DNA from: Panax quinquefolius
Lineage: Eukaryota > Streptophyta > Magnoliopsida > Apiales > Araliaceae
Length of the DNA stretch: 64,000 nucleotides
Assembly: GCA_020205615.1 (NCBI GenBank)
Contig: CM035171.1
Location: 7,333,399-7,397,398, forward strand
Reading direction: 5' to 3'
The translations under genes and the position numbers were made by a program. The notes beneath the pieces are model-generated. The model had not been told where the DNA came from. It saw only the letters and a list, made by a program, of their open reading frames with translations, and did not search any database. This document shows, piece after piece, positions 11,256 through 23,560 of the stretch; position 1 is the stretch's first letter; every line of letters begins with the position of its first letter.

Positions 11256-11863
11256 ACTCTTAGATGATGACATATGAGCCCCCCATAAAAATAATCAAAC
11301 TTACCACAAATCATAACACATATTTAATCTTTCAATAATTATTAATCATTTATAACTTGTCGTCTCAATTATTGATTTAATACTATAACATATTATCTGT
11401 ATTTGATCTTTGTGACAATAATTGAATCAATAATATAAGAGATATGATCGCGAATTAATTCAGTAGCAATAATTGAAGCATAAATTTGAGTGACTTCTCA
11501 CGTAAGCATCAATAATCAATACCGTGTCTACTATGCAACCACGCCAGATTCTCGTACTTTTACCACCGGGTAGTTCAATGCTTTTAACGGTAACACCTCC
11601 GCCGTTATTTTTATAAAAATATTTTTGTCGTTTTCTCAATCCGACAATAATGTTGTGGGGTCCACCAATGATTGAGCCATTGTGCGAATATTCCTAACAA
11701 AAGAATATTCCCACCAAACGAATATTTTATAACAACTTGCATACTTTGCAAAATTTATAAATATTACCCACAACTATAACATTATATCAAATTTATTCCA
11801 TAATATTCAAAAATAACATTTATAGAAAAATTCATCTTTATTTATAAAAGCTGGGGTCTTACA

Positions 11864-12870
11864 TTGACCAAGTCTGCTCATTTCTTACCGATACGAGAAA
11901 CTTATACACTTGAACGTCTTGTTCGTATATACATAAATGAGGTTGTAAGATTGCATGGTATGCCAGTATCCATAGTTTCTGATCGAGACCCAAGATTCAC
12001 TTCGCGATTTTGGGTTAGTTTGTAAAAAGCTATGGGCACAGATTTACGATTTAGCTCGGCATATCATCTTCAGACGGATGGATAGTCGGAGAGGACTATT
12101 CAAACTCTTGAAGATCTATTAAGACTCTGTGTCCTTGATTTCAAGGGAATTTGGGACAAGTTCTTACCATTGGTGGAGTTTTCCTACAACAACAGTTATC
12201 AAGCAAGTATTGGCATGGCTCCATTCGAAGCGTTGTATGGAAGAAAATGTCGTTCTCCAAATGTCTTTGGGATGAGGTGGGTGAAGCAACGTTGTTGGGA
12301 CCAGAGTTGGTAATGCGTATGACTACGGAAAAAGATTCAAACGATCCAAAGAACGTATAAAAACCTCACAAGATCGACAAAAGAGTTATCTTGATCTTCA
12401 TCGAAAGGGCGTGGAATTCGATATAAAGAGATCATGTGTTGTTACGTGTTGCTCCATGGAAAGGAGTTACGAGATTTGAAAAGAGGAAAGCTCAATCCTC
12501 GATTCATCGGCCCATTTTAATCCTTGATCGAGTAGGAACCGTGGCTATAGACTCACTTTTTCCGCCAAGTATGTCTCGTGTTCATAACGCGTTTTCACAT
12601 ATCCATGTTACGTAAATATGTGGAAGACCCGAATCACATTATTGAATTGGAACCGGATGAAAATAGCGGAAGATTTGACGTATGAAGAGGTTCTGTTCAA
12701 ATCTTGGATAAGAAGGAACATATTCTACGCACCAAGATTATACCTCAAGTCAAAGTTTTGTGGAGAAACCACGATGTTGAGGAAATGACTTGGGAGTTAG
12801 AATCAAATAAAATCAAGGTATCCTTACCTCTTCGACATACCAGTATCGTACACTAATTTGAGGCGAAAAT
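11864..12870 (+). pseudogene. Integrase core and C-terminal remnant
   Basis: This continues the integrase interrupted at 9245. Recognisable pieces are the second catalytic Asp context (DPRFTSRFW near 11980), the third catalytic segment ([16 protein letters not shown] near 12070-12105), an open stretch near 12151-12360, and the chromodomain-like tail (12600-12800). Stops replace Gln and Trp codons and several frameshifts occur, so the frame is not functional. TTCATAAGAAGGGGAGA at 12871-12887 is the decayed polypurine tract before the next LTR. Confidence 0.8.
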
Positions 12871-12887
12871 TTCATAAGAAGGGGAGA

Positions 12888-13790
12888 TTAAAACCCCAAC
12901 TTTTTAATAAAGTTGAATTTTCTATAAATATTATTTTTGAATATTATGGAGTGAAATTGATATAATGTTATAGTTGTGGATAATATTTATAAAATTTGCA
13001 AAATCTGTGCAAGTTGTTATATAATATTCGATTGGTGGGGAATATTCGCTTTAACAGGAATATTAAATATAACCAGCACAATCATTGGTGAACCAAACAA
13101 CGGAATTATTGTTTGATTGAGAAAAACGATAAAAATACTTTATGAAAATAACGGCGGAAGTTTTACCGATTAAGCTCGTTGAAACACCCGGCAAAGTTAA
13201 AAGTACAATAATACGCGTGATTGCATAGTAGTACACACTCAGATTAATTATTGATGCTTACGTGATAAGTCACTTTCGATTTTGTTGGTATTATTAATGT
13301 AATAATACATAAAATCTTTTTATATAAAATGAATACTTTTATAAAGTTATTCTATAAATAGAATATATTATATTCAATTATGCGTAGTGTTGCGTAAAGT
13401 TATGCGCATAGTGTTTTGCATAGTAAAATCTTTTTATATAAAATAGAATACTTTTATAAAGTTATCTGTTTTATTAGACAATAATTAGAATATATTATAT
13501 TTTATTATGCATAGTGTTTTGCATAAGTATGCGCATAGTGTTTGCGTAGTAAAATCTTTTATAAAGTTATTCGTTTTATTAGATTATAAATAGAATATAT
13601 TATATTTTATTTAAAAGATTTTGCTTTAAATATGAACCGTCAGATTAAAGTAAATCAATCTGACCGCTCATGAGTTAATTCTTATCGATCCATTTTTCTA
13701 TAAATAGAAGCTCATTCTTCATTATTTTCTTACGAATTCACTGAAACTCTAGAGAGGGAAAATTATAGAGAGAACGAAGAAAAGATTTCT
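12888..13790 (+). mobile_element. Family A LTR, copy A3, left part
   Basis: The copy begins with a degraded LTR start (TTAAAACCCCAAC) after the polypurine tract. It follows A1 and A2 through the TATA box (TATAAATAG at 13699) to about 13770, where E1 begins. The remainder resumes only at 45001. Together the two parts total about 1.47 kb, roughly 1.1 kb less than an intact copy, so the palindromic leader is missing. Confidence 0.75.
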
Positions 13791-14968
13791 TGTAAGAACC
13801 CAACTTATTATAAATAAAATCCAATTTCCTCTAATTATATTTGTGAATAATAAGGTATTAATTTGATATAATTCTCTGGTTATGGGTGAAATGTTCAAAT
13901 TTTGCAAAATATGCAAGTGGTTATAAAATAATCATTGTTGTCGGGGAATATTCGTTTGGTCGTGGAATATTCTTGTTGTCGGGGAATATTAAATGCGATG
14001 AGCCAGCGATGACATTTATGGGCCCATAACGAGAATAAGCTGTCGGATGAAGAAAAAATGACAAGTTTGAGTTTTTATAAATAACGGCGTAGTTATTCTG
14101 TTAACATTTGTTGGAATACCCGTGGTTAAAATACGATGTCTACACGTGGATGCACAGTATTGATGAATTATTGATCCTTACGTGAAGGCCTTTACTCGAT
14201 AATTGTTATAGTAGTTATTGTTCAATATTTTATTTTATTGATTCATAATTCTTTGCGTTGATATTTTTATTATTGTTGTTTCAAAAATTATCAACTTTAT
14301 GATATTTTCCATTATCGGATCAATAATTCATATTATTTGAATAATATTATTAGATAGCATTATTGGCAATGTCTAGAAAGTTACATCGAAAGAGAGGTTT
14401 GGTCACTAATTGCTTGCGAATAAGGAGAAATTCTTATTGGAAACTACCTCTTTATCGTAAATGTGATTACGTAATATTATTTGTGAATAATTAATTATTG
14501 ATTCATATGATAAGAAAATATTTATTTTATGTGAATATAAATCTTGAATATATTTATTGTGGTTAAAAATGAAGGAGTTAATGTTGAGGTGTTTTATCAC
14601 TATTTTTGTCGGAATGAAGGTATTAAAAATTAAAACAGTGTTTTTGAGATATATTGTGTGAGTTATAATTTTTAATTAATTCGTAGTTGGATCGTTGTAA
14701 TTTTTGGATATGTTATACATATATAAGTTGAGTATATGTCCACAAATTTTGAGCCGTTAAAAATGAGCGTATGATTTGTTATGAATTTTAAGAGGTGGTG
14801 ATTGAAAAGTAGGTTTATAAATAATTTTGGTGAAAAATTCTAGAATTGAGTGGGCCCCACTTGTGGTTGGTGAAGAAATGTCTTTGAATTTTATTTAAAA
14901 TGTGGTGGGTGGGAATAGTAGCGAGTAAAAAAGCATCGGGTTCTTGGTCGAGTCTGCTAACATTTTCC

Positions 14969-14977
14969 TATAAATAG
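14969..14977 (+). promoter_or_regulatory. LTR TATA box (E1 5' LTR)
   Basis: TATAAATAG is followed by AGGGCTAAGTTAGAATTG. The same context occurs at 35163 in the 3' LTR and inverted at 36949 and 42751. Confidence 0.6.
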
Positions 14978-15555
14978 AGGGCTAAGTTAGAATTGAAAAT
15001 CACACGAAATATAATCTTTCTCTCTTTCTCTCTCTAGATTATTGAGTGTATTTTGTGAGTATTTAGATACTTTGTGAGTTTCTATTCATCGATCTGAAGT
15101 TTTCTTGACCTTATCTGATATTCCGATCGGAAATCTTGATATTTTGAGGTAAGGGATGTTATTTTCTTCATATATGATATTATTTCTTCAATATTATTAT
15201 CTTAGAAATATTGATCTGAATTTTATCAAATTTGGAACTTTTTGTGTTGGGTTTCTTATTCACTTATCTGAAGACTATTCACGTATACTGACCTTTATTC
15301 ATGAATCTGCACTATTAACCTAAAAATAAAATTTTCTTCTTTTTTGTCCAAGATATACATTATGGTTACTATCTTTGATTGTATCCATGTTTTGATCTTT
15401 ATTTTGAATTACGCTTCAAAATTGGTTTATAAAGTATTATTGATCTTGGATAAAATTGTTATCTGAATCCCTACTATTTGTCCTTCCGTTTCACTGGATT
15501 CGTTTTCTATAAAATAATTTTCATCATCCTCAGTCCTAAATGATGATATTACTAA

Positions 15556-15700
15556 ATATCTTCGGTCTGTAGTGCAAAGATAAATGATTAACTGATGAAT
15601 ATCTTTGGCCCGTAGTGCAAAGATGAACATGTGTTGAGATGAACATGACCAACTGGTGATACAAATGAATATCTTTGGCCTGTAGTGCAAAGATGAATAT
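15556..15700 (+). repeat. Hairpin array of E1 5' LTR
   Basis: There are three units of about 60 bp: ATCTTCGGTCTGTAGTGCAA, ATCTTTGGCCCGTAGTGCAA and ATCTTTGGCCTGTAGTGCAA, each followed by AGAT. ATCTTTG pairs perfectly with CAAAGAT around a ten-base loop. The same units lie at 44298-44450 in the 3' LTR. Confidence 0.75.
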
Positions 15701-16265
15701 TTGATTAAAGATGTATATTGATTGTTGTTACAGGGATAAAATATTGATGATGGACTTTTAAATCTTAGAAGATAGTAAAACTCATTCTCTACTTGACTCT
15801 TCTAATGGATTGTTGTTTCCGCTGCAGTTGTTGATCTAAAACTTGTTGGCTATTATATTTTATCAGATTTTTCCTGTTGAAGACTAACGATAATTTGTTG
15901 TATATTATCTTAGTCATAATATTATTTTCTTGGGCTAGTTGAGCTCACCCTTTTCCTTTTTGTTCCATTTTCTCGGGGAGGTGAGAACATAGCGAGGAAC
16001 TAGTCGAGAATGCGGAGTGATGGTTCTAGAAAGATATTTTAGCAGATCCTCACTATTTCTATAAAATCGTGTTTGAATAATTATAACGAGGACTTATTTG
16101 AGTGTGGATATTATCTGAAGACAATATTTGTATTTAAACTCACAATTATGTGTTGTCGTATTTTACTGCACGACAATTGTATTATTGAAGTTGTAGTTTG
16201 CTTTACTACACCATGTATTTGGCGACTCGAGAATGGGTGTTGTATACCTATTTTGGGGCGTCACA

Positions 16266-16286
16266 CGATTAATATCAAAGCTTAGG
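16266..16286 (+). other. E1 primer-binding site
   Basis: CGATTAATATCAAAGCTTAGG directly follows the LTR. The undamaged form in E3 (inverted, 41282-41300) reads GGTTGGTATCAAAGCTTAG, which resembles the complement of the initiator Met-tRNA 3' end. Confidence 0.6.
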
Positions 16287-16452
16287 GATATGGTCTCTGG
16301 CGGAGATCGGGGAATAGAACTAAGAGGGATAGATGAGTAAATCTTTTCATTGATGTGTCTTATCTAAGCTTATTTGTTGGTCGGTCATAATATAGGGATA
16401 TTATGTGATATATTAATTTGTTTAATTAACCCTTGTTTTATGGCGATTTAAG

Positions 16453-17570
16453 AATGGCCATTGAGAACGTTAACAATGGAGTGTATGAGGCGTGGAACAA
16501 CCTTTATTTATAAACTAGGAGAACGTCAACAGGAAGGCAATATTCCTCTTATAAACAACACTTCTAAAAGCAAACGATGAATGATGGAATGTTTAGGAGC
16601 TTTTTGCGGTTCATGCAAAACCGCATTTAGGAGACTTCGTGCACAAAATATAGGTGGAAATGATAGCGATGCTGCGGCTTGTCACAACCCAAGCGATTCA
16701 AGGAGTTAGGACCACCGAATTTAAGGAAGCCGGATCCGATCATGGCGGAAACGTGGGTCAAGCAAATTACCAAGATATCGATGTCTTGGGATGCGGAGAA
16801 ACGAAGGTTCCATTCACCACCTTTATGTTCAGCGGTGAGGCGACTACTAGTGGGAGTCTGCATGAGGCGTACTGACCGGCCGCACTCAAAGATGTCTTGG
16901 GAAGCGTTTGAAAACTATTCAATGACAAGTACTTTCACGAAAGTATTCTTCATATGAAGGAGGTGGTGGAGTTTATCGATGGAACAAAACAACATGGCGG
17001 TGTCCCAAGATCTGAGGCGAAGTTTGCGAGTTATCGAGTTTGCACCTCATTTGGTCGAAAATGAGGAGCGAATGACGAGGATGTTTACGAGAGGTCTAAA
17101 GCAAGAGATTCGTGATATCTTATATCTCATAAATTTTCTTTATATTCGATGTTGTAAAAAGGGCTCAATTATTAGGCGAGATAATGATTATGTTCAACCG
17201 AGGGACCACAACTAGGGTCATCATCAAGGTGGCGCGATCATCGAGCGATGATAACCAACGAGGAGGAAAAAATACTGAACAAAGCGGTAACCACTCGGGT
17301 GGTCATCGCGGCCATGATAATAGGAGATGTGAGTCAAGTAGAAATTTCAGAAAGAGGAGATTCAACAATGATGGGAAGACATCAACAGCAGCACCAACAA
17401 CAAATTCTAGGGAGGAGAACGACCGCCGGTTAGATATTACAAATGCGGAAAGAGGGACATATCATTAAACCCGTCCAAAACAATCCAAGGTATGTTATAA
17501 TTGTGGAAAGGAAGGCCACATAGCTCGGGATTGTTACATAGCAAAACCAAGTTCAACGGGATGGTGACTC
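16453..17570 (+). pseudogene. E1 gag remnant with CCHC knuckle
   Basis: A plausible gag start is ATGGCCATTGAGAAC at 16453, but a stop follows within twenty codons. The capsid part is readable only in pieces that switch frame (16679-16957, 16979-17215, 17184-17468). These include LGPPNLRKPDPIMAETW, typical of chromoviral gag. The nucleocapsid zinc knuckle C-YNC-GKEGH-IARDC is intact at 17493-17534. Gag would form the particle and bind RNA through this knuckle. Stops and frameshifts make it a pseudogene. Confidence 0.8.
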
Positions 17571-18207
17571 AAAAGGCATCCGGATAAGTCGAAATCAGCC
17601 GGTTCTAGAAGAAGCGTTTGTCATGGTAGCCAAAACACGAGGAACCCGAACGAGGTGATTACGGGTAAGCTAATCTTAAACTCTCACAAGTTTATACCTT
17701 ACTAGATATCGGTTCTACCCATTCTTTTATCTCTCTGCTTGTGCTCAACGTTTAAACTTGACTCCGGAGAAATTGGACTTTGACTTATCTGTTGAAACTC
17801 CGTTGGGTGAAACCTTCGTTACATCTACAGTTTATAAATCTTGCATGATCCAAGTTGGCACTATCACATTACCTGTTGATCTTATATCTTTAAAGATACT
17901 TGTTTTTGATGTGATTTTAGGAATTGATTGGTTAACCACTCATCATGCCAAAATTGATTGTTTTCATAAAGTTGTTAGTTTTCATATTCCTAACCAACCT
18001 GTCATACGAATTCAAGCAACTAAACCACTAAAATCAGTCACTATCATATCAAGCCATAAAGCTATTCGTTTATTGAAAAACGGATGTCAAGCTTTTTTAG
18101 CCCATGTTATGGATTTGAACAAAGACAAGTCAGATTTGAATAATATTTCTATTGTTAGAGAATTTTCTGATGTATTTCTGAAGAACTTCCGTCTACCCCG
18201 AGCGTGA
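17571..18207 (+). pseudogene. E1 aspartic protease remnant
   Basis: The protease follows gag. The active-site segment near 17703-17733 reads DIGSTHSFIS where the family normally has D-S/T-G, so the key Ser/Thr is replaced by Ile. From 17758 to 18207 the frame is open for about 149 codons and includes LDFDLSVETPLGE and FDVILGIDWLTTHHA, the conserved second half. The frame is broken upstream of 17758 and again at 18208. The protease would cleave the polyprotein in an intact element. Confidence 0.8.
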
Positions 18208-19474
18208 TGTTGAATTCTTTATTGACCTTGGTAGAGTACAAAAACCCATTTCTAAAACCCATATCGAATGGCTCTATTGAACTTGAGAATTAAAAGTCCA
18301 ACTACGGAATTGTTAGACATAGGTTTTCATTCGTCCTAGTACATCTCCTTGGGGTGCTCCTGTTTTATTCAGTAAAGAAGAAAGAGCGGGAGTATCGACT
18401 TTGTATTGACTCACAGAGAATTAAACCATGTCACCATCAAGAATAGATGCGTATCCGCTACCTCGCATTGATGATGACTGTTCGACCCGATTGCAAGGAG
18501 CACAATTCTTTTCAAAGATCGATCTTAGATTACGGATATCATCAATGAAGATTAAAATCGAGGATATTCAAAACGCCTTGAAACTTCGATGCGGGCATTA
18601 TGAATTCTTAGTCATGTCTTTTGGATTGACTTATACTCCTGGTGCTTTCATGGATATGATGAACCGTGTATTCAAGGAATATTTGGATCAGTTTGTTGTT
18701 GTCTTTATTGATGACATCCTCATCTATTCCAAAAGTCGTGAAGATCATGAGCACCATTTGAAGCTGATACTTGAAAGGCTTCGTGAAAACAAACTTTATG
18801 CCAAGATGAAGAAATGCGAGTTCTGGTTTGAGGAAGTAGCATTCCTTGGGCACGTGGTGTCAAAACATGGAGTATTTATCGACCTGGCGAAGATTGAAGC
18901 AAGTCTGAAATTTGGGAGCAACCAAAGTCGGTGGCCAAAAGTCGTAGCTTTCTACGGGCTTAAATTTGGTTATTATCGGAGATTCGTGGAAGGATTTTCT
19001 CGAATCGCTACTTAGATAACTCAAATTGACTCGGAAGATACAAAATTAAATATGGAGCGAGGAATGCGAGAAGAGTTTCCAAGAGCTCAAGATGAGACTC
19101 ATTTCGGCACCTGTTTTGGCAATACCATCTGGTACGGATGGATTTGTTATATACAGCGATGCTTCAGGCAAAGGGTTAGGATGCGTTCTCATGCAACATG
19201 GGAAAGTCATAGCCTATGCCTCACGACAACTCAAAGAATATGAGAGGAATTTTCCTACTCATGATCTAGAGTTGACAATAGTCGTATTCGCGTTAAAAAT
19301 TTGGAGACACTACTTGTATGGGGAGAAAGTGGAGATTTATACGGACCATAAAAGCCTCAAATATTTCTTCACCCAAAAAGAACTCAACATGTGGGAACGA
19401 CGTTGGCTTGAACTATTGAAAGATTACGATCACACTATTCAATATCATCCTGGAAAAGCGAACGTAGTAGCTGA
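18208..19474 (+). pseudogene. E1 reverse transcriptase-RNase H remnant
   Basis: The RT palm region is open from 18428 to 19015 and contains [14 protein letters not shown] and the catalytic [10 protein letters not shown] motif. The segment expected to read close to DLRSGYHQL is scrambled near 18520-18545. A stop and frame change separate it from RNase H (19092-19474), which keeps [17 protein letters not shown] and [10 protein letters not shown], the usual acidic active-site contexts. The frame is cut after GKANVVAD by the insertion of E2. Confidence 0.85.
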
Positions 19475-21985
19475 TGTGACGCCCCCAAAATTAGGTATAC
19501 ATCACCCATCTTTGGTCGCCACTTACATGGTACAGAATTTAAATACAACTTATTAACATAAGCGCCGTGTACAATACGACATAAATCGTGAGTTTAAATA
19601 CAAATATCGCCTACTAGATATTATACAAACTCAAACAAAAAGTCCTCATTACGATTATTATCACACTATTTTACGAATAATGAGGACTACTAATGCTATC
19701 TTCAGGACCATCACTCGCTTCCCCTAACTCGTCCCAAATATATTCTCATTTCACAAGAGAAAAAGGAAAGAAAGGGTGAGCTCAACTAGCCCAATAAGAA
19801 ATATTATGACTAAGATAATGCGAATAAATTATCAATAGTCTTCAACAATGTTAAACGATAAAATACAATAGACAACCAGTTTAATCTGCGGTGAATATCT
19901 AATCCATTAAAAGAGTCAAGTAGAAAATAAAGTCTACTATCTTTTAGGTTTTAAAAGGTTTTTCATCACTGTTATAGCTGAGACTCAGCTTTAATAAATA
20001 TTCCACATCATCGAATCACCCCTGCACTACGGCCAAGGATATTCTTTAGTATCACGACCACAATTATTCATGCACTACGGGCCAAGAATATTTGTGTATT
20101 CATTAATGGTCATGATCATGCCAACAACTGTCCACCAATGCACTACTGCCACTGAGGATTTTTATCACATCATTTGTAACATTACGGTCATGATTACACC
20201 AAATAGTCTCTGGTCATAATCATACCAAGTCCATCTATGCACTACAGGCCACAGATGACTTTCAACATAATATAAACATGAGGATGATGACAATGATATA
20301 AGAATTCAATAAAACAAGTTCAAGAATTATTTTATCCAGGAATTATTAACGTCCAAATTAGTAAAATTCAAGAATGATCAGAAGAATATTTCCATGAAAG
20401 ATCTCTGGATGAAACGCAAATATCAAGGATATTCTACTAATTTAATGGAGTATAGAAGTCAAAGTTTTAACCAACTGGGTATAATAAAGAATGGAATAAC
20501 AAAAGAAATCACCATGCATGCGGTACTTCGATAAACAGGTTATTCCAACGAATAATAATAACGGAACCAGGTCGGTGAAATTCACACCGCCGACAGGATG
20601 TTCCAACAGAATAATAAAGATGGAACCGGATCCGGTGTAAAACACACGAGATAGGATATTCCAACCGAATGATAAAGATTTTAACCAGTCCTGTAAAACA
20701 CACGAGCATGGATGTTCCAATGAATAATAATAAAGAGCGGAACCAGTCCTGTAAAAAACACGCATGTGATGTTCCAATGTAATAATAGAAGAATGTCACC
20801 AAGTATAGGGTAAATCACAGATACACTGAGTTATTCCAATGTAATAATAAGCAATGGAATAACAACAGTTCTCTTCATGAATAAGAAAGAATAACACCCT
20901 TTACTTTTGGTAGGAGATTGAATCTGCAGCGATGTAGTAACAAAATACTCTTCTTCTTTCTCTATTCTTCTTTCTATACTTTCTCTCTATAGCTTGAATG
21001 AATTTGTGAAAAATAATGAAGCCCTAGGCCTCTATTTATAGAAGATTTCTAGCTTAGCTTTTTCTTTGTGTGAAAAGACAAGTGGCTCGACGACTAATGA
21101 TGTGAAAAGAAAAGTGGTTTGGCGCTTTTAATGTGAAACGACAAGTGGTTCGGCGCTTTGTAATGTGAAACGACAAGTGGTTCGACGTCTGGTAAAGGTA
21201 ATTACTATTAACGAAGGTAAATACTATTGACGAAGGTAAATACTATTCACAAGGGTAATTACTATTGACGAAGGTAATTACTATATTGTTTAAGGTAAAT
21301 ACTATTCACAAGGGTAATTACTATTGATGAAGGTAATTACTATTCACAAAGGTAATTACTATCGACGAAGAGACTCTTAGATGATGACATATAGGCCCCC
21401 ATAAAATAATCAAACTTACCACAAATCATAACACATATTTAATCTTTCAACAATTATTAATCATTTATAACTTGTCGTCTCAATTATTGATTTAATACTA
21501 TAACATATTATACGAGATGATCTTCGTGACAATAATTGAATCAATAATATAAGAGATATGATCACGTGAGAATTCTTCAGAAGCAATAATTGAAGCATAA
21601 ATTTGAGTGACTTCTCACGTAAGTATCAATAATCAATACTGCAGTATACTATGCAACCACGCCAGACATTCTATTTTTTACCACCGGGTAGTTCAACAGC
21701 TTTTAACGGTAACACCTCCGTAGTTATTTTTATAAAATATTTTTGTCGTTTTCTCGATCCGATAATAATTACATTAATGGGGTCCACCAATGATTGAGCC
21801 GTTGTCTAATATTCCTAAAAAGAATATTTCCGACCAAACGAATATTTTATAACAACTTGCATACTTTTGCAAAAATTTATAAATATTACCCACAATCAGT
21901 AACATTATATCAAATTTATTCCATAATATTCAAAATAATATTTATAGAAAAATTCATCTTTATTTATAAAAGTTGGGGTCTTACA
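19475..21985 (-). mobile_element. E2 3' LTR
   Basis: The LTR runs from TGTGACGCCCCC to GGGGTCTTACA and is 2511 bp. It pairs with 29814-32397. It has a TATA box (inverted at 21032-21040), U3 array (21191-21370) and palindromic leader (about 20540-20850). The open frames at 20442-20802 are leader repeats. Confidence 0.85.
21191..21370 (-). repeat. U3 tandem subrepeats of E2 3' LTR
   Basis: These are the same alternating GGTAAATACTATT and GGTAATTACTATT units as at 11061-11255, with one altered unit (ATATTGTTTAAGG) near 21283. Confidence 0.75.
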
Positions 21986-22001
21986 ACCTCCCTTTCTTAT
22001 G

Positions 22002-22600
22002 AAATTTCTACGAAATTAGGGTACGCACTACACAGTATGTCGAAGAGGTAAGGATACCTTGATTTCATTTGATTCTAACTCCCAAGTCATTTCCTCAACA
22101 TCGTGGTTCCTCCACAAAACTTTGACTTGAGGTATAACCTTGGGCGTAGAATATGTTCCTTCTTATCCAAGATTTGAACAGGAACCTCTTCATACGTCAA
22201 ATCTTCCGCTATTTCGTCCGGTTCTAACTCAATAATGTGGTTCGGGTCTTTCACATATTTACGTAACATGGATATGTGAAAAACGTTATGAACACGAGAC
22301 ATATTTGGCGGTAAAGCGAGTCTATAGGCCACAGTTCCTACTCGATCGAGGATTAAAAATGGACCGATGAATCGAGGATTAAGTTTTCCTCTTTTCCAAA
22401 TCTTGTAACTCCTTTCCATGGAGCAACTTTAATAACAACACACGATCTCCTATATCGAATTCCACGTCCTTTCGATGAAGATCGGCATAACTCTTTTATC
22501 GATTTTGTGAGGTTTTTATACGTTGTTTGATCGTTTGAATCTTTTCCGTAGTCATATACGTACCAACTCCGGTCCCAACAACGTTGGTTCACCCACCTCA
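22002..22600 (-). pseudogene. E2 integrase C-terminal and chromodomain-like tail
   Basis: On the minus strand this reads [37 protein letters not shown], then [20 protein letters not shown]. That is the C-terminal DNA-binding region followed by a chromodomain-like segment, the hallmark of chromoviruses and thought to direct integration by binding chromatin. The frame shifts just before the usual VLWRNH-EEMTWE ending (about 22120), although the DNA for it is still readable. Confidence 0.8.
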
Positions 22601-23560
22601 TCCCAAAGATAAGTGGAGAATCTACACTTTCTTCCATACAACGCTTGAATGGAGCCATGCCAATACTTGCTTGATAGCTGTTGTTGTAAAAAACTCCACC
22701 AATGGTAAGAACTTGTCCCAACTCCCCTTGAAATCAAGGACACAGAGTCTTAATAGATCTTCAAGAGTTTGAATAGTCCTCTCCGACTGTCCGTCCGTCT
22801 GAGGATGATATGCCGAGCTAAACCGTAAGTCTGTGCCCATAGCTTTTTGCAAACTAACCCAAAATCGTGAAGTGAATCTTGGGTCTCGATCAGAAACTAT
22901 GGATACCGGCATACCATGCAGTCTTACAATCTCGTTTATGTACATACGAGCAAGACGTTCAAGTGTATAAGTTTCTCGTATCGGTAAGAAATGAGCAGAC
23001 TTGGTCAATCTATCAACAATGACCCAAATCGCATCAATGCCTTGAGAAACCTTAGGAAGGCCCAGAATTGAAATCCATGGTAATGTGCTCCCACTTCCAT
23101 TCTGGAATTTCAAGTGGTTGCAATGGACCTTTTGGTAATTGATGCTCCGCTTTAACTCGTTGACAAGTTAGACACCTTGAGATAAATAGTCTTATCTCTC
23201 TCTTCATATTGCTCCACCAAAATGTATGGCGAATATCATGATACATTTGGTACTCCCGAGATGGATTACAAATGGTGTGTTATGCGCCTCCATCATGATA
23301 TTATACTTTAAATCGGGTCGTTAGAACACAAAGTCTAGAGTTGACTCAAGTATTCCTTCTTCATCAATTCTTGCTTCCCATAACACCTTCTTGCACTTTC
23401 TTCCTCATACGCATTAGCTCCAGTCCGTAGCTGAAGCGAACTTTAACTTTATCGATTAAAGTCGGTTCTACTCATATACTAAGTTATCATCACATGCGTC
23501 CCTGAGTCTTTAACTCTATCTCCATCCTTTGCAAGTCACACAAAATGGGCCTTTGCGTTG
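22600..23560 (-). pseudogene. E2 integrase core remnant
   Basis: The minus strand gives the zinc-binding region MYHDIRHTFWW ... CLTCQRVK (23246-23130) and the first catalytic Asp in ITMDF. After a frame change comes a frame open from 23113 to 22622 with [12 protein letters not shown] (second Asp) and [13 protein letters not shown] (third residue Glu). All three catalytic contexts are therefore visible, though in two frames. The N-terminal spacer is decayed between 23280 and 23560. Confidence 0.85.

Larger units (their letters stand above)
9246..11863 (-). mobile_element. Solo LTR, family A (minus strand)
   Basis: A single LTR sits inside integrase codons. It starts TTTGACGCGCCCCC, a degraded TGTGACGCCCCC, and ends GGGGTCTTACA. 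The interrupted host sequence GTTGATAGATTGACCAAG is rebuilt across it. ATTGA occurs immediately left (9241-9245) and at 11863-11867 on the right, overlapping the last LTR base, which fits a 5-bp target duplication. No internal region is present, so LTR-LTR recombination probably removed it. It belongs to the subfamily with TATAAATAGAG(AG)GCC and the GGTAATTACTATT array. Confidence 0.85.
13791..16265 (+). mobile_element. E1 5' LTR
   Basis: The LTR runs from TGTAAGAACCCAAC to GGGGCGTCACA and is about 2.48 kb. It is related to the solo LTR at 26151 and the E3 LTRs (shared TATAAATAG-GGCTAAG and AGAATTGAAAATCACAC). The stretch around 14640-14960 is nearly the same as 34850-35165 in the E1 3' LTR. 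A hairpin array lies at 15556-15700. Confidence 0.85.
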
